Shown: piece after piece, positions 23,270 to 36,014 of the stretch
Position numbering within the stretch: position 1 is the stretch's first letter
Layout: the number at the start of each line of letters is the position of its first letter
Origin: Utricularia gibba
Taxonomy: Eukaryota > Streptophyta > Magnoliopsida > Lamiales > Lentibulariaceae
Length of the DNA: 64,000 nucleotides
Assembly (NCBI GenBank): GCA_002189035.1
Contig: NEEC01000002.1
Location: 1,550,001-1,614,000 of the forward strand
Direction: 5' to 3'
Made by a program: the position numbers and the translations under genes
The notes under the pieces: model-generated
The model's input: only the letters and a program-made list of their open reading frames with translations
What the model was told of the DNA's origin: nothing
Database searches by the model: none

Positions 23270-26112
23270 TCACCTCTTCAGAAGCTTGTTTGAGAAAATT
23301 CTCTTGGAGTAGGGACTGTTGCGCAAGGCTGCTCTGAAGGAGTCGATTTCATCAACCAATAAAGTGAGTAAAGTACCCTGAGAGGAAGAAGCAGCAATGA
23401 ACAGAATGTCAGATGGGATCCGATCATAGCATGATCAAGCATTGCAAGCTCAAGATATTCCAGAAAAAGAAAAAGCCATGGGATCATAATTTGCATATAC
23501 CTCGGCTACACAAAGGGCTGTTTGAATGACATAATTTGCATGAGGATCCTGGAGCAAAAGCTCGAAGCAAGGAGCAGACAGCAGCTCGCGAATGATCCTG
23601 GCACGTGTTTCTCCATTGAACACTCTGAGACACTTTTCAACAACATGGCTGCTGAACTTTTGTAGTGACAGATTCACATATTTGCCCTCAAACTGCGATC
23701 TTAACTTGGAGAGTGCAGATGGGAGCTTGAGCTCCAAAATAAACTGGACAACATAGTTTCTGCATCAGACAGGTAGCAATGGGAAAGAGGATTTAGTGAG
23801 TTGTTTTGGTCATCAAACAACACTTATGCATAGATATTGGAAATTGATGATGAATCTGTTCGATACCCAAAAGCATCCTGAGCAAGCAGAAGCCCGTTTG
23901 AGCAAATCTCAGCAATCAGGTTTTCATGGAGGTCTCCGCTAGAGTGGCTGATGCAGCGCTGCAGGACACAGCAGCCATGCTGGTGTGTGGCAATATCTAC
24001 ACAATACTTCGCAGCGGCTAAGAAGATGAACTGCAAGGTTGGAATATAATAAAATCATCACAATAGAGATGGATGGTCTGGTGCTTACAAAATGGAAAAT
24101 GAACTTCAAGGAAGAGAGTGTGAGTGGCATCATATCTCTATGGTTATAAGTATCAACAAAAATAATGATGCCTCTGCACAAAAGGGGCCACATTTCTAGT
24201 CAGAGTGGATCACAATGCCTCTGCACAAAAATCATAACCACCACGCTGAGCGAAATGAGGCGAATCCACACCAGATTCCCGGTTATAACTTCACTAATTT
24301 TTTCAATAATGATGAAACTGATGATGAGAGCTGAAGTGAGCATCATAGGATGATCAATTCAAACATGACTTGGTAAAAAACTTCAGAAAGAAAGTTCAAT
24401 AGAGTAGTTACCCCACTATCTTCTATGGTAAAGCATTGCAAGCACCTCTGAACAACATGGTTACCATTCAGATCTTTGATCAATGTGAGAAAACCAGGTT
24501 CAAGAGCTGAAATGATGAGAGATATCTGTTGTCTCAATTTAAGCGTCTCAATCAGCTTCTGGACCACCCTTGTGCTGATGCCAAGAGGAAAATTGTTAAC
24601 CGTAAACAAATGCTAGCAAAGAAGCTAACGTACATGTGAAACATACCCATGTGTATTCAGGGAAATTCGAACAAGCTCCCCTGGCACTGCTGTCACCCTT
24701 ATCAGTATGATCATTCTCTGCTCCTCATCACAGACCTCCAAGAGTTTTTGCATGAGGTAATTTCCAAAAGGATTCATCATAAGCTCGATAGCATGATTGA
24801 TTATCTCACCAAATATAATCTGCACATCATGAGAAGTCCCTTCATCTAACATCTTTTGTAGGAATCTACAACCGTGTTGATCTTTAGCCATATGATAAAT
24901 GTATCCCTGCGCTTCAGCAAGAGAGCTGGACTTCGCAGATAACAAAGGTACAGTCGTTCTTGAGTTCCTGCAGCATCCTTGAAGCTGAGAAAAATTGGTT
25001 TTGCCATGCCTTTCATGAGCTTTTTGAGCTCCGCTCTCATGACGAGGACTTCTTGTCTTGTGTCTCTGCAAAAAAGCATCCCTTTCATTCATACCATAAC
25101 CGACACCTTCACCTAGAAGGATCACGCTAGCGTCCCTGGAAGAAGCATCAGGACTGCCCTGAGGCTCTGTAAAAGGAAGAGCTACTCTGTTCCTTCCATT
25201 AGCAAAAGTTGTACTATAAGCAAGTAAACTTTCTTCATGATCATGTATGATCGGCTTCCGAAATGATACACCATTAGTTTCATACAATGCATCTCTGGCC
25301 TCGGTTAAGTTTATCAGTTTTCTTTGAGCACAAAAGGTATCACCTGCCAATGGCTGATTCATATAGGAAGATCCATTAGCGGCTGTGAAGTCTATAGGAC
25401 GACTGGCGTTGGCAAGCATATCAGTTCTACTAAAATGAGGACTCCCGACAAAATCTGGCCAAGAATATAAGCTGTGTCTTTGTCTGGAAAGGTCAGGAAT
25501 TCCCCCATCATGGTGAACCATTCCCGAGCCAAATTCCAGCCCGAAGTTCATGGTTCCTCTTGGAACAGGGTTATAGTCTGAGGCAAGTGTTGCTCCAAGT
25601 TTCTGAATATTCATCTGAATTGCCTCATTTCTGGAACCGGGGTAATACGTAGCACCCTCCTGCTCATTGCTAATATACATCTTACTAAAACTTCCAGGCA
25701 AATGAAAATCATCGATCAGGTTACACTGATTATCCTTTAAATCTGACAAAAGCCCATTCCTGGACATCAGATGGGATTTGTTCCCTTCATACAGCGGCGA
25801 TGATGCTGATTCAATGTCAGACAGTGTAAGCATACCACCAGAGAACAAACTATTAAAAGAACCATCTGACAGAACAGGAAAGCCACTTATCGGAAACGAT
25901 GCACGCCCATAGTTACGATTCGGTAGCACATCATTCAGGGGTTGACGGTAACGATCACCATGGTTTGTTAGATGATGATGATGGCTATCGGTGAGCGCGG
26001 GGTGAAGATTTAAGGATGATGTTGCATGAGGAATCTCACCCAATAACATTTCCAGTTCATCATCCTTCGTGATCTCAACACCCCTTTTCTCGAACTTCAT
26101 CTTCTCAAACAT
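23270..26112 (-). CDS. Pumilio-family RNA-binding protein
   Basis: Five exons keep frame: 26112-24647, 24574-24412, 24030-23867, 23759-23501 and 23377-23270. They give about 719 residues (715 if the next ATG at 26100 is used). Residues 1 to about 370 are low-complexity and Asn/Ser/Gly-rich. The C-terminal half carries PUF repeats: IYHMAKDQHGCRFLQKML, IELMMNPFGNYLMQKLLE, TRVVQKLIETL, DLNGNHVVQRCLQCF, DIATHQHGCCVLQRCI, FGNYVVQFILEL, KFSSHVVEKCLRVF and DPHANYVIQTAL, ending YSKRIFSNKLLKR. The repeat triplets that read RNA bases (for example NH..Q, NY..Q, SH..E) are visible. The layout fits plant group II Pumilio proteins such as APUM7-12, cytoplasmic regulators of mRNA stability and translation. 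The N-terminal half lies entirely in the first exon. The target RNA is unknown. Confidence 0.9.
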
Positions 26113-28234
26113 CAAATAACAACAGCGAAGATACACACAAACAACGAGACAGAAAACAACAACAGAGTCACAAACTGGAAACACACACCCAAGAAAGTTA
26201 CAAACACAAAGCACACTATTTCAAAAAAAGAGAAAACGTATACATTGCAAGATTCAGAACACCCATATACAACAAACAATCAAATGACCGAGGGATTGCG
26301 GGATTTTAGAATCTGGGCCGGAGTCACTCATAGTGATAAAAATAGCAAAAGTACGCTCTTTGAATGGAGAGATTTCAAAAGCATTACCCCTTGGCTCCCA
26401 TTATCAAATAAAAAAGAAAAGCTTTTGAGCCGGTTTTATCTCATTCTGGTTCTGGTTTTGCGAAAATAATTCCAGGAATTCGCTGGAGCATGCAAAATTA
26501 TCTACATACATCCAGATACGGCCATTTTACACGCAGTTTGGTACTTCCTCGCGACATTAAAGCTGATTTTAAAGTAACAGCTCCCTGCAGACTCTCTCCT
26601 GTCTCCCTCTTCTCCGGTTTATCCTTCCTTTCCCTTTGCTGCTTCTTCTCCAAGTAGTATTTTACTATAGAATAAACGTTTTATTTTCAATATCTGTGGG
26701 TGACCCAATAGTAGTAATTTTTTCCAATTTAGTAAAGCCTTTTTTTTTCTTTTTTATTAAAAAATACTTGCATCTACTATAATTATAACTTCCGATCATA
26801 ATATATTTATATTTATAACTATCATATAATTAAAATTAAAAGTATGTTTGATACATCGTTAATATATATTTGAAATAAATATTTTATTTGATATATATAT
26901 ATATTTATTTATTTACAAAATATGAAAATAAAAACAAACCTATTACTTGATTAAGAAAATTTATATATCATTAAAATAACATGATAAATAGTAAAACTAA
27001 AAACTTAAAAACAAATTGTAAAAAAAAAAAAATCATTGAGCACATGAAATATTTAATATATATTATATTAAATAAACATAATAGGAATGTTGTGAATTCA
27101 TTGAATTTTATTTATATTATTAATTTTTTTAAAATTACCTATATGTATTATATTATGTCATAAGGACTTGTTTGGTAAATGTTAAAAACGAGACTTAAGA
27201 AAATTCAATATTTTTCATATATTTGATTGGATTAATGTAATTTTAGACGATACATAGAGTTTTATTTATTAAATTCAAAATTATGCTTTTGTAAATAATA
27301 TTTTTAGTAATTTTTATAGAAATAATGGTTATAATAAGAGTATTTTAGATATTTTAACTTTTATCACATATCATAAAATTATATTAATAATGAAATATTT
27401 TATAACTATAACTTACAAAATTTCTACTGCATTATATCATATTATATTTTAGTATCAGACATTACTATTTAGATTTAAGATGTGTTTCTTAGATAGATTT
27501 GGATGTGTTATATTTTATAATAAAAATATATTTGGATTATATTTTTAAATGATTGATTTTATATTTATTTAGAATTGAATGAGAGATAATGAAAAATTAG
27601 AAATAAATATATGATTTAATATAAAATATAAAATATATTTATTTTTCAATAAGCTGTAAATGTAGTTTTAATGTCTAATATTAGTTTAATTTAAAACCTA
27701 TTAGAAAAGTATATGTTAAATAAAACATATTTTAAAATCAACATTAACCCAAATACTAAACAATAATTAAATCAAGTAGCTATAGGATTAATTTAATATA
27801 TGAATAAAAAAAAGACTGCTGGACGGGACTGGTGGCACTGCCGCCTGGCGGACGCCGGACACTGCGCCGCTGTACTCAGGCAACGGTGTACGGATAAAGT
27901 GAAGAAGTTAAATACGTACTTTACAGATTCAAGCGGTGGCAGTTCTGGTTTTGTATTTAAAATATTAAACATATTAATATTATGTATCGTTGATAAATTT
28001 TTGAATATCCATTTTGGTTTCTGGAGATATATATTTTTTAATTCCAATAGGTGAGAATCTCGTGTTACACACGCATTCGGTGTTACCTCAAAAACATGGA
28101 TCCTCAATATTTTAATAATTTTTTTAATATTGTAATATTTTTAATATTTTGAATTATGGCACTTTTCTAATATTGATTGATGAATTGTGTGAGGGGGGTT
28201 TGTGCTGTTTCTGCAGGGGTGGGCGGGGGGCGCC
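26113..28234. other. AT-rich intergenic region
   Basis: No gene seen. 26113-26260 is the likely leader of the Pumilio gene; a pyrimidine-rich tract (CTCTCTCC words) lies at about 26585-26645 in its promoter. 26750-27790 is extremely AT-rich. Weak inverted similarity between about 27170 and 27770 could mark a decayed MITE but is not convincing. A GC-richer patch at 27810-27900 has no recognised coding content. Confidence 0.4.
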
Positions 28235-29444
28235 ATGGAAGATAGAGGGAAAGAGAAGGTGAAAGTCGCAGGGGACGAAAGATGGACGGCTGCCATCGCG
28301 AATCTCGCCGGGATGTCGTCGAATCTCGACTCTTTGCACAAATTACTTGTCAAGAAAGCCGTTTATGTGGACGATGACACTTTCTCCAAAGTCGCTCTTG
28401 CCGCCGAACAAGCTCGAACAATCAAGGTCGTCGCTGGACTTGGTTTCCCAATCTTTAATGGAGGGTTTCGATTTTCATCACTGATTATGCGATTTTCACC
28501 TCAGAAGCCCTTATTTTGCATTCGCATTTCTTGGGGGATTTCCTTGGTTTCGGGATCCTGGGAGTCCTAGTTACTGTAGAGCTCGAATTAATGAGGGCTC
28601 CTGTTTTTTTTTTTTTTTTATTCAGTTGACTGATTGTGCATTGACTGCGGTTCATGGCTTAGAGATGACCAACAAAATGCTTCTTAGTTCTCTATGATGT
28701 TGGATTGGGTATATTGTTTTTACACTGAATGGGCTTACAAATCGAAGCATGTTTTATCATCTGAAAAGCCTAGAAGATGCTTCTTTTGACAGTCCAATGC
28801 ATTGATTGAGTTATGGAGTTCCGATGTGAGCCATTTGTTAGGTTATTGAAAGAGTTCAATGGAGTTGCCTGTTGGTGTAATGTGTATGCTCTTCCGGATG
28901 CAAATTATTCTTTAGATAGATCATGGATGCTTGAACTGTTTTTTGTTGTGCAGGTTCTTGAGCTGAGAGTAGAAACTTTAGAAAAGGAACTTGATGCTGC
29001 AATATCAGCGGCTGCTCATGCACGAATGGAGAAACGACAGGCTGAGGCAGCTCAAAAAGCTGCTGAATTGCGTGCACTAGAAATCACAAGGGAACTTGAA
29101 AACACTACAAGTAAGCTGATTTTCTCTTGATCCCTTCTCGTCTAACTGCACTTGGTAGCACAATGAGGACTCGAATGCTTCATACCTGAGGTGAAGAAAC
29201 CATCCATCCTGCTTCAACATATTTCTGCATGATGAATACAACTGAATGCAAGAAGCCAAAACTGATCACCTATCCTGACATAGTACAATCACACTGTCTC
29301 TTTGCTGCAGAAGTTTTTCAACTGCACATGGATGAACTTCGTGCCAAGCAAGAGGAGATATCAAAACGGGATGAAGAGATCAGACTCCTTGAGGCGATAA
29401 TACAGACCCTTGGCGGTAGAGAATCACTTCCTGCAAAAGCTTGA
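28235..29444 (+). CDS. small plant coiled-coil protein, function unknown
   Basis: Three exons, 28235-28426, 28954-29110 and 29311-29444, keep frame with standard GT-AG sites and encode 160 residues. The N-terminal part (about 1-64) is MEDRGKEKVKVAGDERWTAA followed by a segment containing NLAGMSSNLDSLHKLL. The rest is an almost continuous charged coiled coil, from LELRVETLEKELDAAI through EKRQAEAAQKAAELRALEI to HMDELRAKQEEISKRDEEIR, ending IIQTLGGRESLPAKA. I recognise it as a conserved plant protein without a known function. No signal peptide or membrane span is present. The first intron is 527 bases and the second about 200. Dimerisation through the coiled coil is inferred. Confidence 0.8.
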
Positions 29445-30753
29445 AACTCCCCCTCTTTCGAATCAATCACTTCCTACAAAGCAGTGGGGATGTGATTCCC
29501 CATAGTCAATCGGTCTGCAAAAAAGAACCTTCATGTCATAACCGTTGCCCTCTGCAACAGGATTCATGAGAAGGAAGTGAGAGTCAACCATGTAGCCCAA
29601 ATCTTTTGACTTGCGCAGACTCATCTGATACATGATGACTAACAAACACACACACACACACACACATGAGGTGAAAGGCGCTGGTGAATAAAAGCTAAAG
29701 CACAGGTAAGTGTCTGCAAAGTAGGAGAAAGTTGATTTCTGCAGCTGACTTTTTTATCAGTAAGTATTTTATAACGAATATATTACACAGTAGAGGTGTT
29801 TTGCATGTCAATTTGTCTAGATTAAATTATTTAAAATGGAGAATAAATGAAAATATTATATTTAATTATTTAAAAATATAAATTGAAGTGATAAATGTAT
29901 TTTTAAATATATTGGTTAATTCATGTAACATCACTTTATAAAAAAAATGATAATTTAAATTAAAAGATTACTTTACAAAGCAACATGTTGTGAAAAGACT
30001 TGAGGGAGGGGAGGGTAGATCAGATCCCAAGGTGGAATGCTGATGAAGGGTAAAAAAGTAAAAAAAAAGAATAAAGTAGATAGTTGACCAAGTGGAAGGG
30101 GGCCCACAAGAAGACCAGGAATAAAGAGTCCCCAAAAGGGGGTTTGACTAGTAAGGGTGGGGAGGGGAGGAAGAAACCAAAAGGACGTTTGCTTTTACAG
30201 CTCGTGAGGGAGGGGGGAACCTCGGCCTGGGGTGAGGCCCAGGATGCAGCTGTAAGTAACAGAGCAAGCAAATTCAGACAAAAGAAAAGAAAGAAAAAGA
30301 AATGGCAGCAGCATTGACTGCAGTGGAACATTTTACTTGGGGATGGGACAATTCTCGCACTGCCAAAGAATATTAATCAACACACCACGACCACCACCAC
30401 CAGCAGCCCCAAAAGTCAATTAGGTGAGCTGCCCAGTTCCCCAAATTTTATGCCGCTTTTCCTCTGCAACCCCTTTGTTTTCGTTTTTCCCGATTTGAAG
30501 TCTCGGGGCTCCCTGTAACTCTTCTGGCTTCTCGTTTTGTGGGACAAGTCAAGTTTTACGCTTTCTGCAACAGCTTGATTTGATTTGGGTCTTCTTCTCT
30601 GGATCGGACGCTTTTCAATTGGTAGAGTTATACACGGTTTTCGTTTTGTTGATCAAGACCCTTTACCCTTTTTGTTTTTCTGGTTTCTTTAAGGTGGGTG
30701 TCAATTTTCATTTCGCTGTAATTTGATGTTGAGGCGGAGGAGCTTTTAGAAAC
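29445..30753. other. intergenic: microsatellite and PP2C promoter/leader
   Basis: A CA dinucleotide tract lies near 29645-29666 in the tail of the coiled-coil gene. 29750-30000 is AT-rich. 30000-30310 is unusually purine-rich (GGGAGGGG and AAGAAAAGAAAG runs) and may be part of the PP2C promoter. 30440-30753 reads like a 5' leader. No additional gene is recognised. Confidence 0.4.
29645..29666. repeat. CA dinucleotide microsatellite
   Basis: About eleven uninterrupted CA units lie just downstream of the coiled-coil gene. It is a simple sequence repeat likely to vary in length between individuals. Confidence 0.8.
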
Positions 30754-32196
30754 ATGGATACCCTGTGCTGTTTTACCTCCACCAAGGTGAGATTTACTGT
30801 GCTTTATTCATGTCTTTTTTCTGGGATTATGCCTTCTCAACTCGATCTTCGTGTGTATATCCTTCCGTTTTCGGGTGCGAATGGTATTGATTATCTGCTC
30901 TAACCATGCCTTTGTGCCTAGATGGCTGCGGGCTTTCAGTTCTTTTGTTACCTCTTGTATCAAATGTGTTGTTGAACACTATACAGGAACAGGGTGTACC
31001 CTCTGACTATTATTCTTGTAAACTATAGAGATTTTGAATGCAGAATTCCATGTGAAGCTACTTCTAAAGACTTTATACTGTAATAATGATATGCTCTGTG
31101 TTGATTCGCGCCACTGCTATCTTCCTGCAGCATCCAGGGGGCAGTTCATCAAGTGGTTCAGGCAAGGGAAAGAACCATGACGGTAGCATCAAGTTTGGAT
31201 TCTGTTTAATAAAAGGGAAGGCAAATCATCCGATGGAGGATTACCATGTCGCCAAGTTCTCCTGGGTTCGTGGCAACGAGCTGGGGCTTTTCGCCATATT
31301 CGATGGGCATCTCGGAGATACTGTACCTGCATACTTACAGAGAAACTTGTTTTCCAACATCTTGAAGGATGTGAGCAACCTTTCCAGTGTCTAACATGAT
31401 ATGAACAAGATGTTGATGACTGAATTAACCTGTTTACCTGATTCCAGGAGCATTTTTGGAGGGATCCAGGTGCTTCGCTTACAAGCGCGTATGAGAGTAC
31501 TGATCGGGCCATCTTATCCCACGACTCAGAATTGGGGACCGGCGGCTCCACCGCAGTCACAGCTATCATCGTAAACGGCCGGACTCTTTGGGTGGCCAAC
31601 ATCGGAGACTCAAGAGGGGTGCTGTCCCTGAGAGGGCAGGCAATACAGATGACTATTGATCATGAGCCAAACACCAACACTGAGCGTGATAGCATTATAG
31701 TCAAAGGCGGATTCGTCTCAAACATGCCAGGTAATGTGTTACATTGCAAAAGTATGAGCTTTTTCCTTCTCATCAGGAGTGAGACGTACCTGTGTTGCTG
31801 ATCAGGTGATGTTGCTAGAGTGAACGGGCAACTAGCAGTTTCTCGCGCCTTCGGCGATAAGAACTTGAAATCGCACTTGCGGTCCGATCCTGACATCAAA
31901 AGTGTAGAGATTAACAGGGACACTGATCTCCTCATCCTTGCTAGTGATGGTCTTTGGAAGGTTCCTTCTATCTATATATACCTTTGATGCTGTCCTCTTT
32001 GCTCTTGGCTCCATCATTACATGTGTTTTGACATTGTTAAACTTTACTCTGTCTACTTCAGGTCATGTCGAATCAGGAGGCGGTAGATATTGCCAAGAGA
32101 ATCAAGGATCCACAGAAAGCGGCCCGGCAGCTGGTTCAAGAAGCTCTGGACAGGGAAAGCAAGGACGACATCTCATGCATTGTCGTTCGATTCTAG
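30754..32196 (+). CDS. protein phosphatase 2C (clade F-like)
   Basis: Five exons, 30754-30786, 31131-31370, 31448-31730, 31806-31960 and 32062-32196, encode 281 residues. The start MDTLCCFTSTK is followed by a Ser/Gly/Lys linker. PP2C motifs appear in order: HPMEDYHVAKF (metal-binding Asp), LFAIFDGHLGDTVPAYLQ (DGHxG), GTGGSTAVTAIIV, LWVANIGDSRGVL, VARVNGQLAVSRAFGDK, LLILASDGLWKVMS and SKDDISCIVVRF. These Asp residues bind the two Mn/Mg ions that hydrolyse phosphoserine and phosphothreonine. The short length and lack of N-terminal domain fit plant clade F PP2Cs, usually cytosolic or nuclear and several linked to immunity. The typical HLGHDV is HLGDTV here. The enzyme looks intact. The ABA co-receptor clade (A) does not fit because of its short N-terminus. 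Confidence 0.92.
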
Positions 32197-35100
32197 GCAT
32201 AAATATTGGTACAAGCAAGATGCGTTTGGTGGTGGTGTGCAGAATGGCTAGTTGCTCCTGCTTCATATCTTGAAGGAATCTGTCCGTGTAAAGAGGCATA
32301 TGCAGGCTGCTGCTGCGCAGCTCCCTCATTAATAGTGTGGTTTACTGTCGGTATTGCTCTTCTTTCCCTTCTCTGTCTCGGGCAGATTCTTTTTACTCCA
32401 TTGTTTGTGTAATATTTGCTGGGGGTGTTCTCTTCAACTTGTCGTCTCTGGAGCTTTTCTGAGTATGTATTGGATTGGATAAATCATCTCTACAAGAAAA
32501 GGAAGCTTTTGTCTAACCTTCAAGAACCCAAAATCTTTGAACACATAAAATTGATTACATCTGGGAGATGGTTCTGCAGAGATGTTCTTGAGCCAATACC
32601 TCGATTTCGGCACGGAGAAATCTGGAGCAAATGCACCTCTAAGACAAGATAAGCGCATCTCAAATGGATCATGGATCTGAAATCATGAAGATCCATTGAG
32701 AGGTTACCAATGAAGTGGCCAGAAATTTGAGCTGTGAACTAACTCTGATCTGTATTCATGGAGTTCCATCCCTGAGTCATCAGCTTAGACTCATGGAACC
32801 CCCATTTGCCAAAGATGGCATAGCCTGCATCAAGCTTTTGATTAACAACAGAAAACTTGATTTCAAACCTGGAACACGGTTACCAATCACAGGAGAGTTC
32901 GACAGGGTAAATCAGCAAGAAATGCTCATTCCAGTGAAAGGGGTAAAAGAAAAAGGCAGTAAAGTAGTGAATAAGTGCGTGGCAGTGTGGGGGCGCCAGG
33001 GCTCTTGCAGCAAAGAAAAAAAGGGGTCGGAGTCCTTATGGAAAGCCCTATTTCTCCAAACTCAAGGCAACAAATTCACAAACAATACAGGTAAGAATGC
33101 AGGGATATTAAAGCTGAAACACCATGTCCAATGAACTAAACAGAGGGAAGGACTGAAATGACAAATTAAACAAGGGCTATCCATAAGGGCCTTCTTATCA
33201 TCCATATTACCAACGGTTGGCTTCATGAATCTACCTTCATAGCCAATGCATCTGAGCTTCTCGATTTCAACTTGAACCAGTGTGTTCAGCGTCCTTTTAT
33301 ACAAATTAGTATCCATTTCCACAGTTACATTCCAATCAGAATCACTTGCACGGTTACTCGGGCAGGGAGGCATCCCGGCTTGTAATGATCTTTTTTGGTG
33401 TAAATGATCCTTACACCCATTTATTACTACTCATCCTTCGACCCCGACCATTTCCATGGCCATCGTCGGACGGAGCCCGAACAGACTTTCTGGTATCTTG
33501 TTCTCCCTTCCAGTGGAAGACAACGTATCGAGTAGGAGAGAAGACATAGGTGTGTGTAAGGCAGGGGTGGTTGGAGGTCAATGGAGAGGCTTTAGTGGTT
33601 CACAGAGGTTCCATAGCTTCGTTTGTTCTTCGTATCATCTGCTTACTTTTCCGATCGCAAAAACCAACTTTTCCCAATCGTCGCCGCTGGCCGGATCACT
33701 GGGTAGGGCTTGTGGGGATATTTGGGGGGTAAGGGCAAAATTGTATTTTAACTGTAAATAATATAAATTTATATTTAATCTTATATTTAACTATCCAATG
33801 AATTTGATTATATACAATAGCAAAAGACCATTGTAGCCCAGATCAATTGTTTTAGCAATTTTGCATTCTGGTCTAGGGGGGTATATTGAAAATAAAAGAC
33901 GGATGAGGGGCTCCATTAAAAATTATGAAACTTTTCAGAGATCCTTGTTCTTCTTTTTGCCGACAAGCCGTTGGATCCACGGCCCTGCCGTGGTTTTCTG
34001 TCATTGGAAAGCTCCGGTTAACCTCTATATTGCTCCGGGTGGGTAGATCTGTGAAACGATGTCTCCGGATTTTGTCTAGATCGCTGTTTCTTGACCTTGG
34101 AATTTCTGAAATTGCTGCATTTTTTCTATGGGTTTGGCGGCGATTCGGTGAGGTACAACTAGTTCTTTTCTTGGGTCTTTTCGTCAGGACAAGGTTGTGG
34201 ATACTGGGATATTAGATGAATAATTTCCCCCTTCATTTGCTACGAATTTGTAGAAAACTGTCGTCTTTCTACATTTCATGCTACTTTGACCGATCCGGTG
34301 AATCGGTTGTAGGGTAATTCTGAGGGAGAGTGCATGCGTGCTTTATAGCTGTTTGTCCTTTTGTTGTTGAAAACCTTTTGGCCTTGAGGGGACATGGCTG
34401 TGCCTTGGAGTATTACGCTTTTTATAGCACGAATGATATGGCTGGCATTGGGTGGCTGGATTGTTTCTTGTTTGACTGTGGCAGATGAGATCGCTGGGTC
34501 AATGAGAGCTGGAGAGATTGGTCCTTTCCATGTGGATTAACGTATAATTGATATGTTGTGGGGTATTACTTTTGCTCTTTGTTTTGTTTCTTTTTTCAGC
34601 CGGTCGCTTGCATGTCCCCAGTTCCCTGTCTTCTAAACAATTTTCCTCAAGTGGTAGAAAAGTTGCTATCAGTACAAGTCACCTCAAATCATTTGTCTGG
34701 TTTTCAATCTTTTGCTGCATCAGCCATCATCTTGAACATAAAGAGTTGGTTTGCTTATGACCTGTGGTGTTTCTGATGTGACTTCTTTTGGGAGTGTGTG
34801 TCGTATGGTTAAAAAGTATGCTCAAAGCTGCCATTGATCGACTTGATGTCGAACTTTTTTGTCATTGTGCATCACAAGAGCTTACACTTGGTTTCTTGAA
34901 CTGACCGCAAACGGTTTATGTCAAAGATTCTTCTGTGAGAAAGCTACATGATCACTGTTTGATCTGTCAGTGTTGATAAGGATGTTAGTTATTCGGGAGA
35001 ACAAAGAACATATACGTGAGGATGATTCATGTGAAATGCCGCAGAACAGTATGATCGATGTGCATGCGTTAAAACTTAGTACGATTCGGTTTGTTAATCA

Positions 35101-36014
35101 ATCCCGGGAAAGAATGTGGTCTCTTGGATAAAGTTGATGCTAGTGTTGACAGAAATGAAAGAAGTCGTTTCGAGCCAGAGCAGAGAGTGCTCAGGCTGAG
35201 CACGATGGCAATTGATTTCCTCCAGAAGAGTGCATTAGAGAATAATGAAGGACCGCAAACCAAAGAATTGTAAGAGTTCTTTTGAATTAATACGCTGGCT
35301 CTCTTGTGACCCAAGTTGGGTATGAATCTTGACTATGCAGTCCCTCAAACTTGGTTCCAAACGGAAGAGTATTCTCTGTTGATCACCCTGTTTGAGTTGG
35401 AGTTCAAGTGGAATACTTGAATAAGCAACGTGAGTGAAAGCTGCATTTTTCCCCCACAAGCATCAGCATCATCATGTCATGTGAAGGACATTGATTTATT
35501 CTCGTGACTGATAAAGGAGCACGCACGCGCTGCGTTGTCCCTTTACCTTCACAAGATGATGAATGCTTGTGGAATCTCCAGTTATACATGCATGCTATGG
35601 CTCCACTGCCATGATACGGTGACAAAAATGCCTTTTTTTTACCTGTAGTTCTTTTCTTGTAAGTACAGAGAGTGTATTTGAAAATCTCGGATTATTGACA
35701 TATTGAAATAAGATGGAAAATTGTCTAGCAAATGGGGGAGTTTGAAACTGGGGCTCAGGAGGCCCCTGTGGATCGCATTTATTAGTCTGCTTCTGCCACA
35801 AAGCATTTTCACTTTGGTCTCCAGCTCTACCCGCAGCTTTTTACATTTGCATTCAATGGCCGTTCAATGGCCATTACCCCACCCAAACCACCATTTTGCT
35901 TCTGTGCTTCGTTCCGCTCCCCCGCCATTGATGGTCGGTGCCGCAGCATGAGCGAATGATCCAGGAAGTCAGAACTGGGGAGAAGGAAGATCGGATTTTT
36001 CTGCTTGTTTCGCA
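32197..36014. other. 3.8-kb stretch with no recognised gene
   Basis: The first 200-300 bases are PP2C 3' UTR. Frames at 32715-33134 (+) and 33062-33373 (-) are open but match nothing I know. 33860-35450 has the look of a transcribed unit: T-rich intron-like stretches, and open frames of 49 residues from 34983 and about 60 residues at 35091-35273 in adjacent frames. I cannot join these into a known protein. It may be a non-coding RNA, a leader of the downstream glutaredoxin-fold gene, or a small unannotated protein gene. 35700-36014 is the likely leader of that downstream gene. Confidence 0.35.

Noticed and set aside
27170-27775. MITE with TTGTTTGGTA-like ends
   Set aside because: Only about ten bases match between the ends, no target duplication could be set, and the region is so AT-rich that chance similarity is likely.
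32715-33373. Open frames of 139 (+) and 103 (-) codons
   Set aside because: No recognisable motif, poor codon regularity, and overlapping on opposite strands; not supported as genes.
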